In this document: one piece after another, positions 13,088 to 24,904 of the stretch
How positions within the stretch are numbered: position 1 is the stretch's first letter
How the letters are laid out: each line of letters starts with the position of its first letter
From: Pachyseris speciosa
Lineage: Eukaryota > Cnidaria > Anthozoa > Scleractinia > Pachyseridae
Direction: 5' to 3'
Assembly (NCBI GenBank): GCA_016490735.1
Contig: JAEMWC010000167.1
Location: forward strand, 1 to 64,000
DNA: 64,000 nucleotides
Notes under the pieces: model-generated
What the model was told of the DNA's origin: nothing
The model's input: only the letters and a program-made list of their open reading frames with translations
The model's database searches: none
Program-made: the position numbers and the translations under genes

Positions 13088-16000
13088 CTAAGGAGTCCTC
13101 AAAATCTGTAGTCTTAAACTTCTCAATACCAGTTCTTTTCGCTCCGATTTGTTCAGTCTTCTGACCCTTTTATGCAGCATATTTGAACCAAACAAACGCA
13201 TAGAATGCACTTCACTTTTGAAGCTGTATTTCCTTGATTTGTGACCCTTCTCCTTTGCTTCTCGACCTTTCTTTATCATTTGAAACTTGTGCATCAAAAC
13301 GTCAAGTTTTGCTTTTTCTTTAATCTTCGCGTGCAGTGTTGCTAAGGACTCTCTCATCATTGTACCGTTGTTCTGAGGTATGTGCCCGTTTTTGCCATTA
13401 TTTGCAATCTTGAGAGTTTCTTTCAGCATCTCGTACACGTCTTTGTCATCTGTCTCATGAGTGCTAATTACGTTTCCAAGGTTTCCACCATTCGTGTCTC
13501 TAGAACAAGCCTTTTCACGATGTTTTTTCTCGCTAATGTTTGGTATACTATCAAGAACCTGCTGTAGAATACATTTGTTTGCCTTGGATGACATCCAGGG
13601 CCCCCAATATCCTTCGCGTTCTGCTGGGTTTGCAGTTGGGTCTTTATCTGGAAACCACACAGGAAGAGCATTTTTCTGGAACTCGATAAGCTTACGGAGT
13701 AACCGCTGGACTATATCGAGATTGGAGTGTGCGAGGTTATTGTATTCACAGGGATCTAAAAGGCAAAAGTAAGCAGGTCATATACACAATATCAAGGTAT
13801 ACATCAGTCTTTCGTTTAGACGCTGTGAAACTGCGTACCGATAATTCGAGTTTTATCTGTTGACGCACGGCAGGGCTTTAATTCTTAAGCAAAATCAAGA
13901 CAGCAATTCTTACAAATACTGTACACCTAAGAGACGTTCACATTTACTTACACATGCCTGAGAGATATTTTTGCTCGTCCAGTATCGACCCGAATACGTT
14001 ATAAAGTAAGTGTGAACGCTATGAAACGGGCTGGGATCGGTGTAATAGTGATCAGCCTTGACAGGTGGTCTCCTCCCCACTGCGCTCGTTTCCAGATTTT
14101 TTAGTTCGGCTTAATCAACGACTCTTTAAATATTCACAAATCAGAAAGCGTAAGTATAAAATTAATAGTCTTTGACTCGTCAACACGTTTACAGGAGCAA
14201 AATAAAGGAAGAAGGCAGCTATCTTAGAAAATAAATATGCACAAAAGATTGTACCTTCCTCGATGTTGAACAAACAAGGAAAAGTAGTTGTGTTGCATAC
14301 AGCACCGTTACTTTTCTTCCACCTGTCGCACCTTATGACCGCGTCAGGTAGTGTGGAGGACTGGGAAATAGTGTTCAGTTCCCCCTCCTTGACTTCATAG
14401 CGCGGGAACCAAGTTGTTTCGAACACGGCATCCTGGTTGATTATTAACTTGTACTGGTTCACGCGAATCGCTGCAAACTTGCGGAGAGGATCTATGTTGT
14501 GTAGAACCTGAAACAAAAAAAAACTAATCAATTGATGCTCATAAAGATAAACTTCACTAGAAACTGATCCACTTTGTCTAAAAATAAGTTAAAAGAAAAG
14601 GAAGGGGAAAGGAAAACAAAACCATTCATTCATTCTTCTTTCTTTCTTTCTTTCTTCGTCTGTATACCGGTATTTTGTTTTATTCTTTAGCAATAAAATA
14701 AAGTTAACTTTCTGAGAGGTTTGTAGGAAACAGTTTGCAGAGAAAACGTTCCCTTTTTTCTTTGTTTCTTGGTTTGTTTGTTTCTTTGTTTCTTTGTTTT
14801 TTTACTTGTTTTGCACAAAAGGAAACTCATTCATTACTATTTTGAAGCAAACAATTGACCTATGCGTTACATTTTTTACATATTTTTAAACAACTCTGTC
14901 TATATGAAGAAATGAATGAGCTACTCTAAGTAAATGTTGGTAAATGGCTGACATAACAAACAGAAACTTCTTTCGTAACTTTGCACAAAACGTCTTCTCT
15001 TCGAGTTCTGTAACTTGATTAAAATTTAAGACGCTTAGAACGTAGCACATTGAGAGCGTGCGTGATGTTTCGTACCACGGTCCTTGGTGATTTCTTTCCA
15101 TGCGCAATGGTATCCCATACATTCGTTCCATCAATCCTATCCTGGATCGCCGACACGTCACCGCCCGCCAGATGATAGAAGGTTGGTAACCAGTCTGTGA
15201 CGTCAATTAGGTCGTAGCTCACACGACCTTTCTTAGAAATCAGATTGCTGTGTACAAAACCCACTCCACGGACCCCTCCCTCCCAAAACGTGTCCTTGCC
15301 TCCCTTGAGGGGATAGTTGCAGCCTTGATTCCTAAACAGAGAGAGTGTTGAAAGTACATTACTAACGTAAAATATGTAAAATTATTATTCAATGTAATCA
15401 AATGAAGAATGATCTTCGCACTTGTGAACGCAATTTATGCAATTGCGTAAAGACGCCTGAAAAACAAAAATTCAGGACTTCAACGGGGTTCGAACCCGTG
15501 ACCTCGCGATACCGGTGCGATGCTCTAACCAGCTGAGCTATGAAGCCATTGTGACGTTGGGAGCAGGTCAATTATGGTTTCATATGTTCCCGTGAAAGGA
15601 ATGATTGTGAATGATATATGAAATAAATAATATATGAACCGCGGAAATGAAATCAAATGAAGAATGATCCTTGCAGCTGTGAACGCAATTTATGCAATTG
15701 CGTAAAGAAGCAATCACTTCCAAAGCTTGAGTTCCAAAGTCCTGCGCGCCACTCACCATGCTACTGCGTGAAGCGGCAGACTGGGGATACACTTACAATC
15801 AGATTAGTAGCCACCATTGTATTTTTCATGATAAGCCAACTAAACAAGTATGCTTATCTTACCAGTTAAATCCTCTTGGAGCACCTCCATTATCGGTGGT
15901 AAAAACGATGACAGAGTTATCATACAATCCTTTTCTTTTCAGAGCCTTAGTTATGTTGCCAACAGACTCGTCTAGCGACGCTACCATAGCGGCGTAAGTC

Positions 16001-19000
16001 CTTCTTTCTCGCGATGAAATATAGGAAAATTTCTGAAAAGCAGAACGGTCATTGAGTGAGTTACGTTAGTTATTTCGCGAGCTAAGCTGCCCAGGTTTGC
16101 CTTATGTACATCTGGTTTCCATGGCCCTTTTTCAGCAGCATATTTCCTTCAAACCAATGTTAGTAATGTGTCAGTGGATTTTGACCGACTTTCGCAACAG
16201 GAGGGAAAGCTAAGCTTGAGATTAAAAACCCTTTCCTCGAATGCTGGTCAAGGGAGACACTGTTTAAAAAGCAACAACTTGTTACACACATTCATCTTTT
16301 CCGTCAAAGAAAGCCTATTTTGCGTTCTAGATCAATTCGTTCTAATGTAATCGGTTGCAAAAACACACCTTCGCACTTTTCAACAGAGGAGAGGAAGGAA
16401 TACCGGCATTGAATAAATCCTTCTGAAGATTATTTTCTTATGTGGAGTAAATTTGTTTACCATAAAGGATAGAGACTCAGTAGAAAGCACTATAAGACTG
16501 GGGACCAAAACGCTGCGCATGCTCTTTTCTGACTTACATCCATCAGTCTTTGCGGCGCCTGCAGAGGCTCGCGTTCATTGGCTGAGTGAACTGCTTGTTG
16601 TGCAAGGTACAAATAAAGTGGCTCTGACTTGTTGTGGGTGTCTATGATCCTCTCAGCTATTTCTGTGTACAGCTCTGTACCATAATGACCACTTTCGTTT
16701 TTGACAGGCTGGGGAAAAAGAAAGAATTAGCAGTCGGCAAAAATCGTAAGCCGTATCAACATATGTTTTTTAAAAGTAGTTTCTGTATTTAGGCAATATG
16801 TACAGTTATGATTAAATAGAAAACAAACCCCAAAACAGGAACCTATTATTATTTTTTTGATCTATGGAAAGCACTCGAACGTTAAACCGAAAAAATAAGT
16901 AAATGAGGACAAAAGGTTATTGCCTGGGCAGTGTTACTGTTTTTACCTTCAAGTTATTCCTGAGATCTGCCCCCCACACCATGAAATCTTCCTGTGAACA
17001 GTGATCCCAGTAATCCTCTTTTCCATTCCAGAACCCGTAATACGTTTCAAACCCGCGGTAAGTAGGCGTGTATTCCTTCTCAAAAAATCCCAAATGCCAC
17101 TGCAAGTGAATGCCACAGTTATTGTAGGTAGTACAGGCATACATAAGTGGGGGATACAAAGCGCTTCTCTGGGAGGCTACGTACAGTCCTTCATCATCAT
17201 AATCATCATTTTATTTCAATAGTTTAAAATTTACAATTTAGAGAAAAACACAACCCGCATGTAGCAAAGCTAACGAAGGTGGGTTGTGTAACTTACAACC
17301 AAATTAAGCAAAATAGATTATAGGTAAATCAAGTAAATAAATAAATAAATAAATAGGTATACACATACATTCACATTCTCTTTGGCTCTGAATGCTTTTG
17401 TGCACAGTGGTATTGGGTCCAGCACGTCCACGCCTCATAAAAAGCTACTAGGTCAGCACCCAGCAACCCAGCTACCCACGAATGAACGGGAATATAAATA
17501 TCGGCGAGTGGTGGTTCAGTTTTGGATTCAACCTCCGATTAACCGAGAAATGTCCTGGCGCGAGACAGCGTTTTCCATCAACCAAATAAGGCAGAAGAGC
17601 AAAACAAAATAAAGCCCATGACACTTTCGACGTTCAACTAGACTACGAGTAGTCCCCATCTTTCTGGAAATAGTAAGGCGAGGGAAACACACGATGCTCA
17701 CAAAATTTCTCATCTCCCGGCGGGAGGTAATTTTCGCGAGTGCTGACATGTTTCGCTCGTTTTACCATACATCCTTAAGAAAAATAGGGTCTAATCGTAC
17801 GTAATCTAACGCTCGAACAAATTTCTCTTTAAGACGTTAGGTTTATGGCGACTTCTTTGATCTGATAAAAAAAATGCGGTTAAGGAATGAGTAAAGTGAA
17901 AGCGGTAAACCTTTCCTACTCCATGCGTCCTGTATCCTAGTGACCTAAGATACTGTGGTGTTGTGGCCACGCCCAGGGGAAGTCCGTACGGCTGAGTGCC
18001 GAATATTGTGGCGTGTTGAATACCTGTAACAAAAGAATACAGGATTATGAGAAAGGTTTGAATTGGAGCTATTTGACTGAGTGACGCCTCGGAGGGACTG
18101 GAAACTAATAAGAAGCTATGACGTGCATTTTTCCCCTGACTGATTTACATTCTCCACAAACAAAGCGAGCGCAAACAGTTAATTACCTAAGTTGACCGGG
18201 TGTTTACCAGTCATTAGAGAGCCCCGGGTAGGAGTACAGAGCGGTGATACGTAATAGCTGTTGAGAATCACTCCTTCGTTGGCCAACTTGTCAATATGTG
18301 GAGTAGGGATCTGAGGCGAACCATGGAAACTGACGTCGTCCCAGCCCTGAAAAGAAGACAAAACAAAAGACAGAAGTGTTGTGTTGTTTCAGAGTACTCC
18401 ATGGAGAGTGGTGGTTTCGCCTAATTTTCCAGCAAAAGGCTATTCACAGCTCATTTAGTTCTTCAAACGGTCTCAATTTTCCAATTTTGTTGCTAGCTTC
18501 GTTCCCAGGACTAACCGTAGCGACTTTTAACCTGGAGGCTAGGGGCCTAGTAAACCTACCGGTCCGTTTTCCAACTTAATGATCTAATTTGAAATTTTAA
18601 GTAATATAACCTAAGCACTGGCGCTTCTTACTTCCTTTTTAGCTGATTTCTGATTTCCACTTTTCTATTTTCTTTTCGATTTTTATAGAGGAGATTACGA
18701 ATCTCTTACTAATGTGCTGATCAAGTCGAAATTTCAACATTCCTTCCCTCCTTCAACTCCCCGGGCATTTAAAGTTGTCACTGAATTTGTGTTTTTCAAA
18801 TTTCGTCACCGTCCTCTCTACGGTTCATTTGACTTCTCCCTTCATTCAGTTCCAGATCAGTTTTGAAAACCCAAGCGTGAATTCCGCCGCACCAAAGGTC
18901 TAAATCTGATTCTGACTGGTAAAAATTCCGTACCAGGTCATCAGCGACAATCATTATTATGTGGGGCCTGGGCGCCTGCCAATTTGAACTCTTTCCTTTC

Positions 19001-19029
19001 TCTCCAAGCACCTGACATGACATTAGCAT
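13088..19029 (-). CDS. Arylsulfatase B-like, copy B (tail shortened)
   Basis: Nine exons match copy A one to one: 19029-18934, 18346-18187, 18023-17911, 17099-16947, 16708-16538, 16032-15863, 15331-15076, 14507-14255 and 13755-13088. They give 679 codons, all in frame with GT-AG introns. The catalytic CTPTR (residues 69-73), the VADDL Asp pair and TDNGG are all present, so the enzyme part looks functional. Exon 4 is six bases longer than in A and exon 8 three bases longer. In the last exon the frame departs from copy A after the basic part of the tail and ends within about 25 codons. This removes the Ser/Asp/Glu-rich end. The role is as for copy A: hydrolysis of sulfate esters, probably on glycosaminoglycans. 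It is a tandem paralogue on the same strand and likely has its own promoter, since the upstream flank was duplicated too. Confidence 0.88.
15396..15710 (-). repeat. tRNA-derived SINE with a 255-bp repeated end
   Basis: In intron 6 of copy B, 15476-15548 on the minus strand reads like a tRNA: TAGCTCAGCTGGTTAGAG (A box) and GGGTTCGAACCCC (B box). The anticodon loop has C in place of the conserved T33 and the anticodon stem has a mismatch, so it is a SINE head rather than a working tRNA. The block starting AATCAAATGAAGAATGATC at 15396 recurs at 15651, exactly 255 bases later, so the element is a partial tandem dimer. Confidence 0.7.
17190..17365. repeat. Retroelement 3'-end fragment with AAAT repeat
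   Basis: In intron 3 of copy B, absent from the matching intron of copy A. It starts with a CAT/AATCAT run and ends with an AAATA repeat (about 17334-17356), as expected for a short LINE or SINE tail inserted after the duplication. Confidence 0.45.
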
Positions 19030-22000
19030 CACGATGGCGAGGCTGAAACAACAATCAATATAAACTAGCAGTAATCAAGGATGGCAGGAAAGCGTAAAAC
19101 TCATTGAACTATTTTGTGAGCATAATTTTGAAATGTAGTAGCACAATTTGGGAACCTAGCATAATTTTTGATATAATTCGAGCAAATTGGGAGCAGTGCT
19201 AGCAGCATGATATGCCAGTTTTAGGCCTAGTGTAATGCACCAAGCCCTAATCTCAGTCCAAGAAGACCTCTGTAAAAAGTATGGGGTGGGTGGAGGGGGG
19301 AGGGGTGCAGACGGCATTCCCGGATCTCGATTTCTTTTGGCTATGGAAGCACACCAGGATGCGTTCGCCTTCGTCGAACGCGATTTTATTGGCTTAAACA
19401 AATACACGTAAATTGTGCTACTTATCGGTGTAGTTTTCGCTTTACTTCGCCTTGAAAGCCGGGAGAAAGTTGTGCCAGCTTCGCACTTCGGCATAACGCC
19501 ATCAGTAAAAGATTCTGATTTAAATTTACTGAACAAATGAAGGTAGATCTCAAATATCTGGTCTTTCAGGGTTGAGCCTTGTGAGGCCAAGAAGTTCATG
19601 AATTGAAGGGTCATTGAAGAGTAAATGTTGAATTTTGATTAAGGTCGTTATCATATGACCCGTACGGCCCCACGCGCTTTTAATTCTAAAACTACTACTA
19701 TTTAGTACAAATCTACAAGCGTTCTTAAGAGATGTTAAGAACAAGACCATCAGTCACAGATCATGCAGACATCACCAGCAGTGGTATGTCTTGAAAGGTG
19801 TCTGAGTTAGCCAAGTGCAAATACGCCCAGATGGTACAAAATCCTCATTCAGACACATCCTCATGGCCCTATCCCTCTTTAGTATAAATCTACTTGTGTA
19901 GCGTTCTATCACGAATGCCGTTCTCTTGTTGCATGGTAAAGCTCGCTATCTATTTAACAAATACAATACAATACAATACAATACAAATTTATTGTCAACA
20001 TGTTTTCAGAGACTAGTATTAATAGTACAGGTAATCAAGTATCACAAATTAATTATCTAAACTATTGCTATTTACATATAAATTTATGCATAAAAACTAT
20101 TACATATAAATTTATGACATTACTGATTAAAAGGATTTCATACGTTTACAAATGATAAGAGATATATTCGCTTAATTTAATGGGGTTTTAACGCATTCCA
20201 CAATGTTACAGTTCGGTAATAAAGATTCTGTCCCGACTTGGTTTTAGCGGTATTAAGCTGAAGATGATTCCATGTTGCCGTGCATCTGTTCAGTATTAGT
20301 ATAAATCTACTAGCGTTTATCACGAATGCCGTTCTCTGATTGGCTACACTACTCGCTATCTATTCTGTTATAGATAGTGAGTAGCGATTGTCAACACAAT
20401 GGCGCCCGCTTCTTCGCGTTTTCCAAGTGTCTGCGAGAGGATTTTGATAATTTACTTATTTATTTTTGAACAACTAGAATATTTATACTAAAACAATTAG
20501 ATTATTCACTCTTGATTTTTATGCGTGATAGCTGATCCGGCCCTCATCAGCTATCACGCGATAGAAATCTCGAGCTCATAATCTAATCGTTAAATAGATC
20601 ACAGATGACGTCAAAATGTGGTAAAAAATAAAGAAACAAAATGCAAGCGAAAAACCTGTTTATTTTCACATTTCTGGAAAAAAGTGGGTCGTGATGACGT
20701 AATCTGTGCATCTGTCCTCTAATAGATCATAACTAAGAACCAATCACAACGCGCGAACTATTTTATAATCTGTTGTAGATAGTGAGTAGCGGTTGTCAAC
20801 AAAATGGCGGCTGCCTCTTCGCGTTTTCGAAGTGTCTGCAGGGAGGATTTAGTTTGAACGACTAGTAGATTAGATTAGATTAGATTAAGCAATTAGATTA
20901 TTCGCTCACGCCTTCTATGGGTGACAGCTGATTCGGGCTGTGTCCTCATCAGCTATCATATGATAAAACACTTAGTGACTTATAACTGTCTCAGGTCGAC
21001 GGTAAAATGTTGGCTCTCGATCGGTCATGGGGCACGGACCTCGCTACGCTCGTTCCGTACCGGCCAAGACCTCGAGCCAAATATTCTCCTGTCCGGCCTT
21101 CCCACTCAGTCAATAAGTACATATCATTGACAAGCCCGACACATGTCTGCCAAACGCAACAATAGTAACTGGTGGAGCGTTGTCGTGATCAATAAGAACA
21201 CTGTAACTGAAAAGCATTGATAAATCTCACTTTCTTTATAACGGCCTTTATGTGGTTGTACAAGTGCATCAGTATTATGTAGTTAATAAAGCAAGTTCAC
21301 TGGGCGAACCGTAATAATTCTATAATACACGAGCCCGCAAAAGAAATAGAGTTCTGTGCTATTCACGATTATCATCTCATAATCGTGGAAAGCAAATACT
21401 TATTTGGAATTTAGAGATTATGAAACCAAAATAAAAACAGGGAATGTCTCAAATAAAATAAACGGGTGGAGACTCTTTTCAGCTCTCGAATTCCAAACTC
21501 GAGATTGCCGTACATTTCAACTTACCACAGTTTCCAAAGCAAGTCATTCCGCAGCCTCTTAGCTTCCATACTGGATCACAAATGGGAGAAAAAAAGTTCA
21601 CTTGACTGTTTTCATTTTATCAACTTTGCTGTTCACGGCTGGTTTCTTGGTCAACGAGTTAAGCATTTATGAGGTGCCCATAAAACGCTCTCAGTTTTGG
21701 TAATGGCCCAGATGGGCAATCTTTAATTGCAGGGAAGCAGGTACTGTTTGGACAATGTAAAATAAACATGCCTTGTGCGTTTATTAAGCCGTCAACCGTG
21801 AAAATTGTTGAATCGAACTTTCTCAGCATTTTAAACGAACGGAAAGTCGCCAATGGAAGCGTCGCCGTGCGACTGTACAAAGGCGCTTCAGTTGCATTCC
21901 AGCTCCGTGATTAACAAGGTTCCATTTTCACGAATTCATGCCGGTTCATACCCTGCCGAGCGACTGAGCAAAACCGTGACTGATCTTCTTCTCCAGCCTT

Positions 22001-22216
22001 GAACTAGCCTTGTCCGAGCATGACAACAAAAACGGGCAAAGCAATTTAAATCGTTTTCGAAGTATAACTATTTCGTGATTATTCCACCTCGTTCAACTTG
22101 GTAAACGTAGGGAACTATCCAGGAGCTAAATTACTTTAAACGTGTTGAAGGTCTCACTTGAAGTAAACAAATAAAAAAACGAAAATTTCGCAGGCATTCA
22201 CGCTGTCGCCAAACTC
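19030..22216. other. Upstream flank of copy B and repeats; no gene seen
   Basis: From 19030 to about 21930 the sequence is homologous to the flanks of copies A and C, but it is interrupted. One insertion begins near an ATACA repeat at about 19963-19987. Two diverged copies of one repeat are at about 20300-20590 and 20720-20960, each with CGCTATCTAT/ATAGATAGTGAGTAGCG-type hairpins. A TTAGA run is at about 20866-20886. No open frame resembles a protein. Confidence 0.5.
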
Positions 22217-22576
22217 TTAAAGTCGGCACACACTAGGCGACAAGCCGCAAGTCTCTGCAATAAGCCGCCTCGTGTGCACTGGTTAGGCGACATATCGCTG
22301 AGTCAAGACGCCTACCAAGTACACACGAGACGATTTATCTATAGGTGGATAAATAACGCTTTTTAATTTCGTCGTGGGGACAGGTCGCCTGACAGTGCAC
22401 ACGAGGTGACAATGGCAATCTGTGATATTTTGTCCCTGCGACTTGTCGCGCGAATTTAAGCAGGTTTGAATTCGTGCGTGAAGTCGCGGGACAAAATGTG
22501 ATCGCCGCAACAGCATTTTCCCATGAAACTAGGCGTGTCATACGAGGTGACTTATCGTCTGTTGTGTACTGACCTT
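22217..22576. repeat. Foldback MITE flanked by TTAA
   Basis: The left end starts AGTCGGCACACA and the right end closes TGTGTACTGACC, an imperfect inverted pair. Both are bordered by TTAA. The interior is a chain of short GCGACAAG/CTTGTCGC-type inverted motifs. There is no coding potential. Confidence 0.55.
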
Positions 22577-22579
22577 AAG

Positions 22580-22822
22580 ATCCAGCACAGTCTCGTACCA
22601 AGAGTCCCCAGGCTCTTTGGCCAGTGATTAGTCGCCAGGAGAGACTCTGGTATAATGGATTTTTTCGAAAAAAGGTAATTATTTTGATTGCTGGCCCGTA
22701 ACTTCTTCCATTGTTTTTACCCCAGAAATTCTGGGGTGAAAAAATCCATTATCTCAGAGTCTCTCCTGGCGACTAGCCGCTGGTCAAAGAGCCTGGGAAC
22801 TCTGGGTACGAGATTGGATCCA
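22580..22822. repeat. Foldback with roughly 85-bp arms
   Basis: The left arm (about 22580-22663) and right arm (about 22737-22822) are near-complementary, including GGCTCTTTGGCCAGTGATTA against its counterpart and the AGAGACTC/GAGTCTCT block. The centre holds a CCCCAGAAATTCTGGGG palindrome. It is a non-coding hairpin element. Confidence 0.7.
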
Positions 22823-23407
22823 GCACAGCAGGCGCAGAACGCATTTCCCTGCCGAAAAGACTGGTATCTCGAAAGCGTAAAATGTTTGTTCCAGCAAGCA
22901 CACGCAAGAAAATATCAAAAATATAGCTCCCGTAAAATTTCCTTGCAGGTAGTGGCCTGGAACCTACTTTAGGCGGAAACATCATGGAATATTGCTTAAG
23001 AGGACGCTTCAGAGGGTTAGGACTAGTTCATAATGCTCAAAAGGACGGTGGACACCATATGAAGTTTACACAATATTTCACCAGAGTAGTCGCGTCATAC
23101 GACAGCAGAAACCCATTCCTTAGGGTTGGTACCAAATAACGACCTACGGTAGGTCATCTTCGGGTGCTCAACTTCGTACAAATCCTTCGTTGACAGTCGG
23201 AAATTGCCAAACATCCTCTGGAACGAGTCACGCAATGTAATGAAATTGACGTTCGCTGTGAAGGAAACATTGATAAATTCTACTTTATTCAGCGAAATTC
23301 AGCAAAATGAGGAATGTGAAATATACTTATCTTCGTTATTTACGCATGGACACGCTTGAGACATTTTTTTTACGGTAGCCGGTAAAAGAGAGTTTCAGGA
23401 AGCGGGC

Positions 23408-23567
23408 CGCACACTAGCCTTCTTCGCAGCCGTTGTTTGTGTCGGTCCTACTCTCCCTCACCACCGTCTGCTGAATGGAGCCGAACATTCCATTCCAGGA
23501 AGCCACGATGTGATAGGTCAGTTCCTGGACCGACAAAAACAACGGCTGCGAAGGAGGCTAGTGTGCG
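23408..23567. repeat. Foldback MITE with about 40-bp arms
   Basis: The arms start CGCACACTAGCCTTCTTCGC and close with the near-complement ending CTAGTGTGCG, with only a few mismatches over about 40 bases. It sits inside the larger inverted-repeat element. Confidence 0.75.
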
Positions 23568-23830
23568 ACTTTCAGACCAAAATTTGCGATTTCAGACCTG
23601 ACCAGAAATTCGATACCCTATTTCAGACCTATTTCACGTACACCGTTGGCATAAACATAATTAAAAAGACGGAAAAGAAGGGCTTTTGTTGATTTCTCAT
23701 TGCCTAATGATGGAGTAGCTTCTTCTAAAAACATACCCTATTTCAGACCAAAATGATCAAAATCGATACCCTATTTCAGACCAAAACGGCTAAAACCTAT
23801 ACAAGGGAGTACCTCCAACCCCCCAGCCCC
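23568..23830. repeat. Truncated relic of the TTTCAGACC element
   Basis: It contains several copies of ACCCTATTTCAGACC and a block closely matching 43680-44000. The right end resembles the GGGAGTACC terminus of that full copy. The other terminus is missing, so it is a broken copy. Confidence 0.65.
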
Positions 23831-24475
23831 CAGGTGTGAAACCGTGCCCGTGTGTCAAGCCGCAATTGGCTTGCAATTTGCAGAAAATTATCTGTAGAGC
23901 TGTATTGAATTTTTTGTAATTGCTTGGTACTTCTAGAAGAAAGGTAGAATATGCTCAAAGATTTACGAGACTTCACGTTCAGTTTAGATAAAAATCTCAG
24001 ACTGCCGGGCCGCATTTAGCCTCCATGACCGTGCCCGTGACTTTAGTGTCCAGAATATGACGATTTCATAATATGCCCAAGTTTGCAAAAATGTTCAGCC
24101 GCAAAGCCATCTTCCTTTCCATAATCGCTTAGCAATTCCAAACGAAGATATAATACTTTCAGGCAGTCGGAATGAGGCATTTCGCAGGAATTTTGGAGAA
24201 ATTGCTGACTCCCAGGCAGGTACTTAATTATTTGAGACCGTTACCGGCTGCCGGCCATATAATCCACAGCGTACAAAGAAAGTATGTCTCAAGCGTGTCC
24301 ATGCGTAAATAACGAAGATAAGTATATTTTATATTTCAAATTTCACTTCACTTCATTTATTTAATTCCTCATTTTGCTGAATTTCGCTGAATAAAGTAGA
24401 ATTTATCAATGTTTCCTTCACAGCGAACGTCAATTTCGAACAATGTTTCCTTCACATCGAACGTCAATTTCGTTA

Positions 24476-24803
24476 TGCACATGTCATCGGCTTCCCCGTG
24501 GGGTCGACCCCCGGGCCTACCAGGGAGATATGTGGGGGAATACAAAGGGATGGACCGGATTCTTTGCCCGAGGGTAGGGCAAAATCTTGACATTGTTCTA
24601 CGATCAAAGATTAGGGGGTGGGGGAATTCACAAGTTTGAAAAGGATGTCAAGGGAATTTTCTGCTGAGAGACACCTAACCCAGGGGACTTTGTCTTGAGA
24701 GATTCCCGACCCCCGGGGAAATTCCTAAAGTTTGCTTGACTGATTTTACAATCCCCCTGGTTAGCCCGGGGTCGACCCCACGGGGAAGCCGATGACATGT
24801 GCA
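24476..24803. repeat. Harbinger-like MITE with TTA target duplication
   Basis: This 328-bp element has terminal inverted repeats beginning TGCACATGTCATCGGCTTCC and near-perfect for about 36 bases. TTA stands on both sides (24473-24475 and 24804-24806). The uninterrupted site can be read in the opposite arm of the surrounding element near 23235-23260, which supports an insertion with a 3-bp duplication. That duplication is typical of PIF/Harbinger, but assignment rests on it alone. Confidence 0.75.
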
Positions 24804-24904
24804 TTACGTTGCGTGACTCGTTTCAGAGGATGTTTGGCAATCTCCGACTGTCAACGAAGATTTTGTACGAAGTTGAGAACACGACGATGACCTACCGTAG
24901 GTCG

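Larger units (their letters stand above)
23140..24904. repeat. Long terminal-inverted-repeat element, host of nested insertions
   Basis: The ends are CGACCTACGGTAGGTC and its complement, extended by arms of more than 200 bases: 23140-23365 against about 24280-24904. The right arm is split by a second element (24476-24803) and carries a short internal duplication near 24410-24470. The middle contains another foldback (23408-23567) and a relic of the TTTCAGACC family. No transposase frame is visible, so it is a non-autonomous nest. Confidence 0.75.

Noticed and set aside
15476..15548. Functional tRNA-Thr gene
   Set aside because: The anticodon would be GGT, but position 33 is C, the anticodon stem is mismatched and the sequence is part of a repeated element. 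It was called a SINE head.
20866..20886. Telomere-like repeat (TTAGATTAGA)
   Set aside because: The unit is five bases (TTAGA), not TTAGGG, and only about four copies are present.
20920..20965. Possible hammerhead ribozyme on the minus strand (CTGATGAGG ... CGAATCAGCTGTC)
   Set aside because: GAAT replaces GAAA, the bases after the would-be cleavage site do not pair as stem I, and the stretch is better explained as a plain TGATAGCTGAT/ATCAGCTGTCA palindrome.
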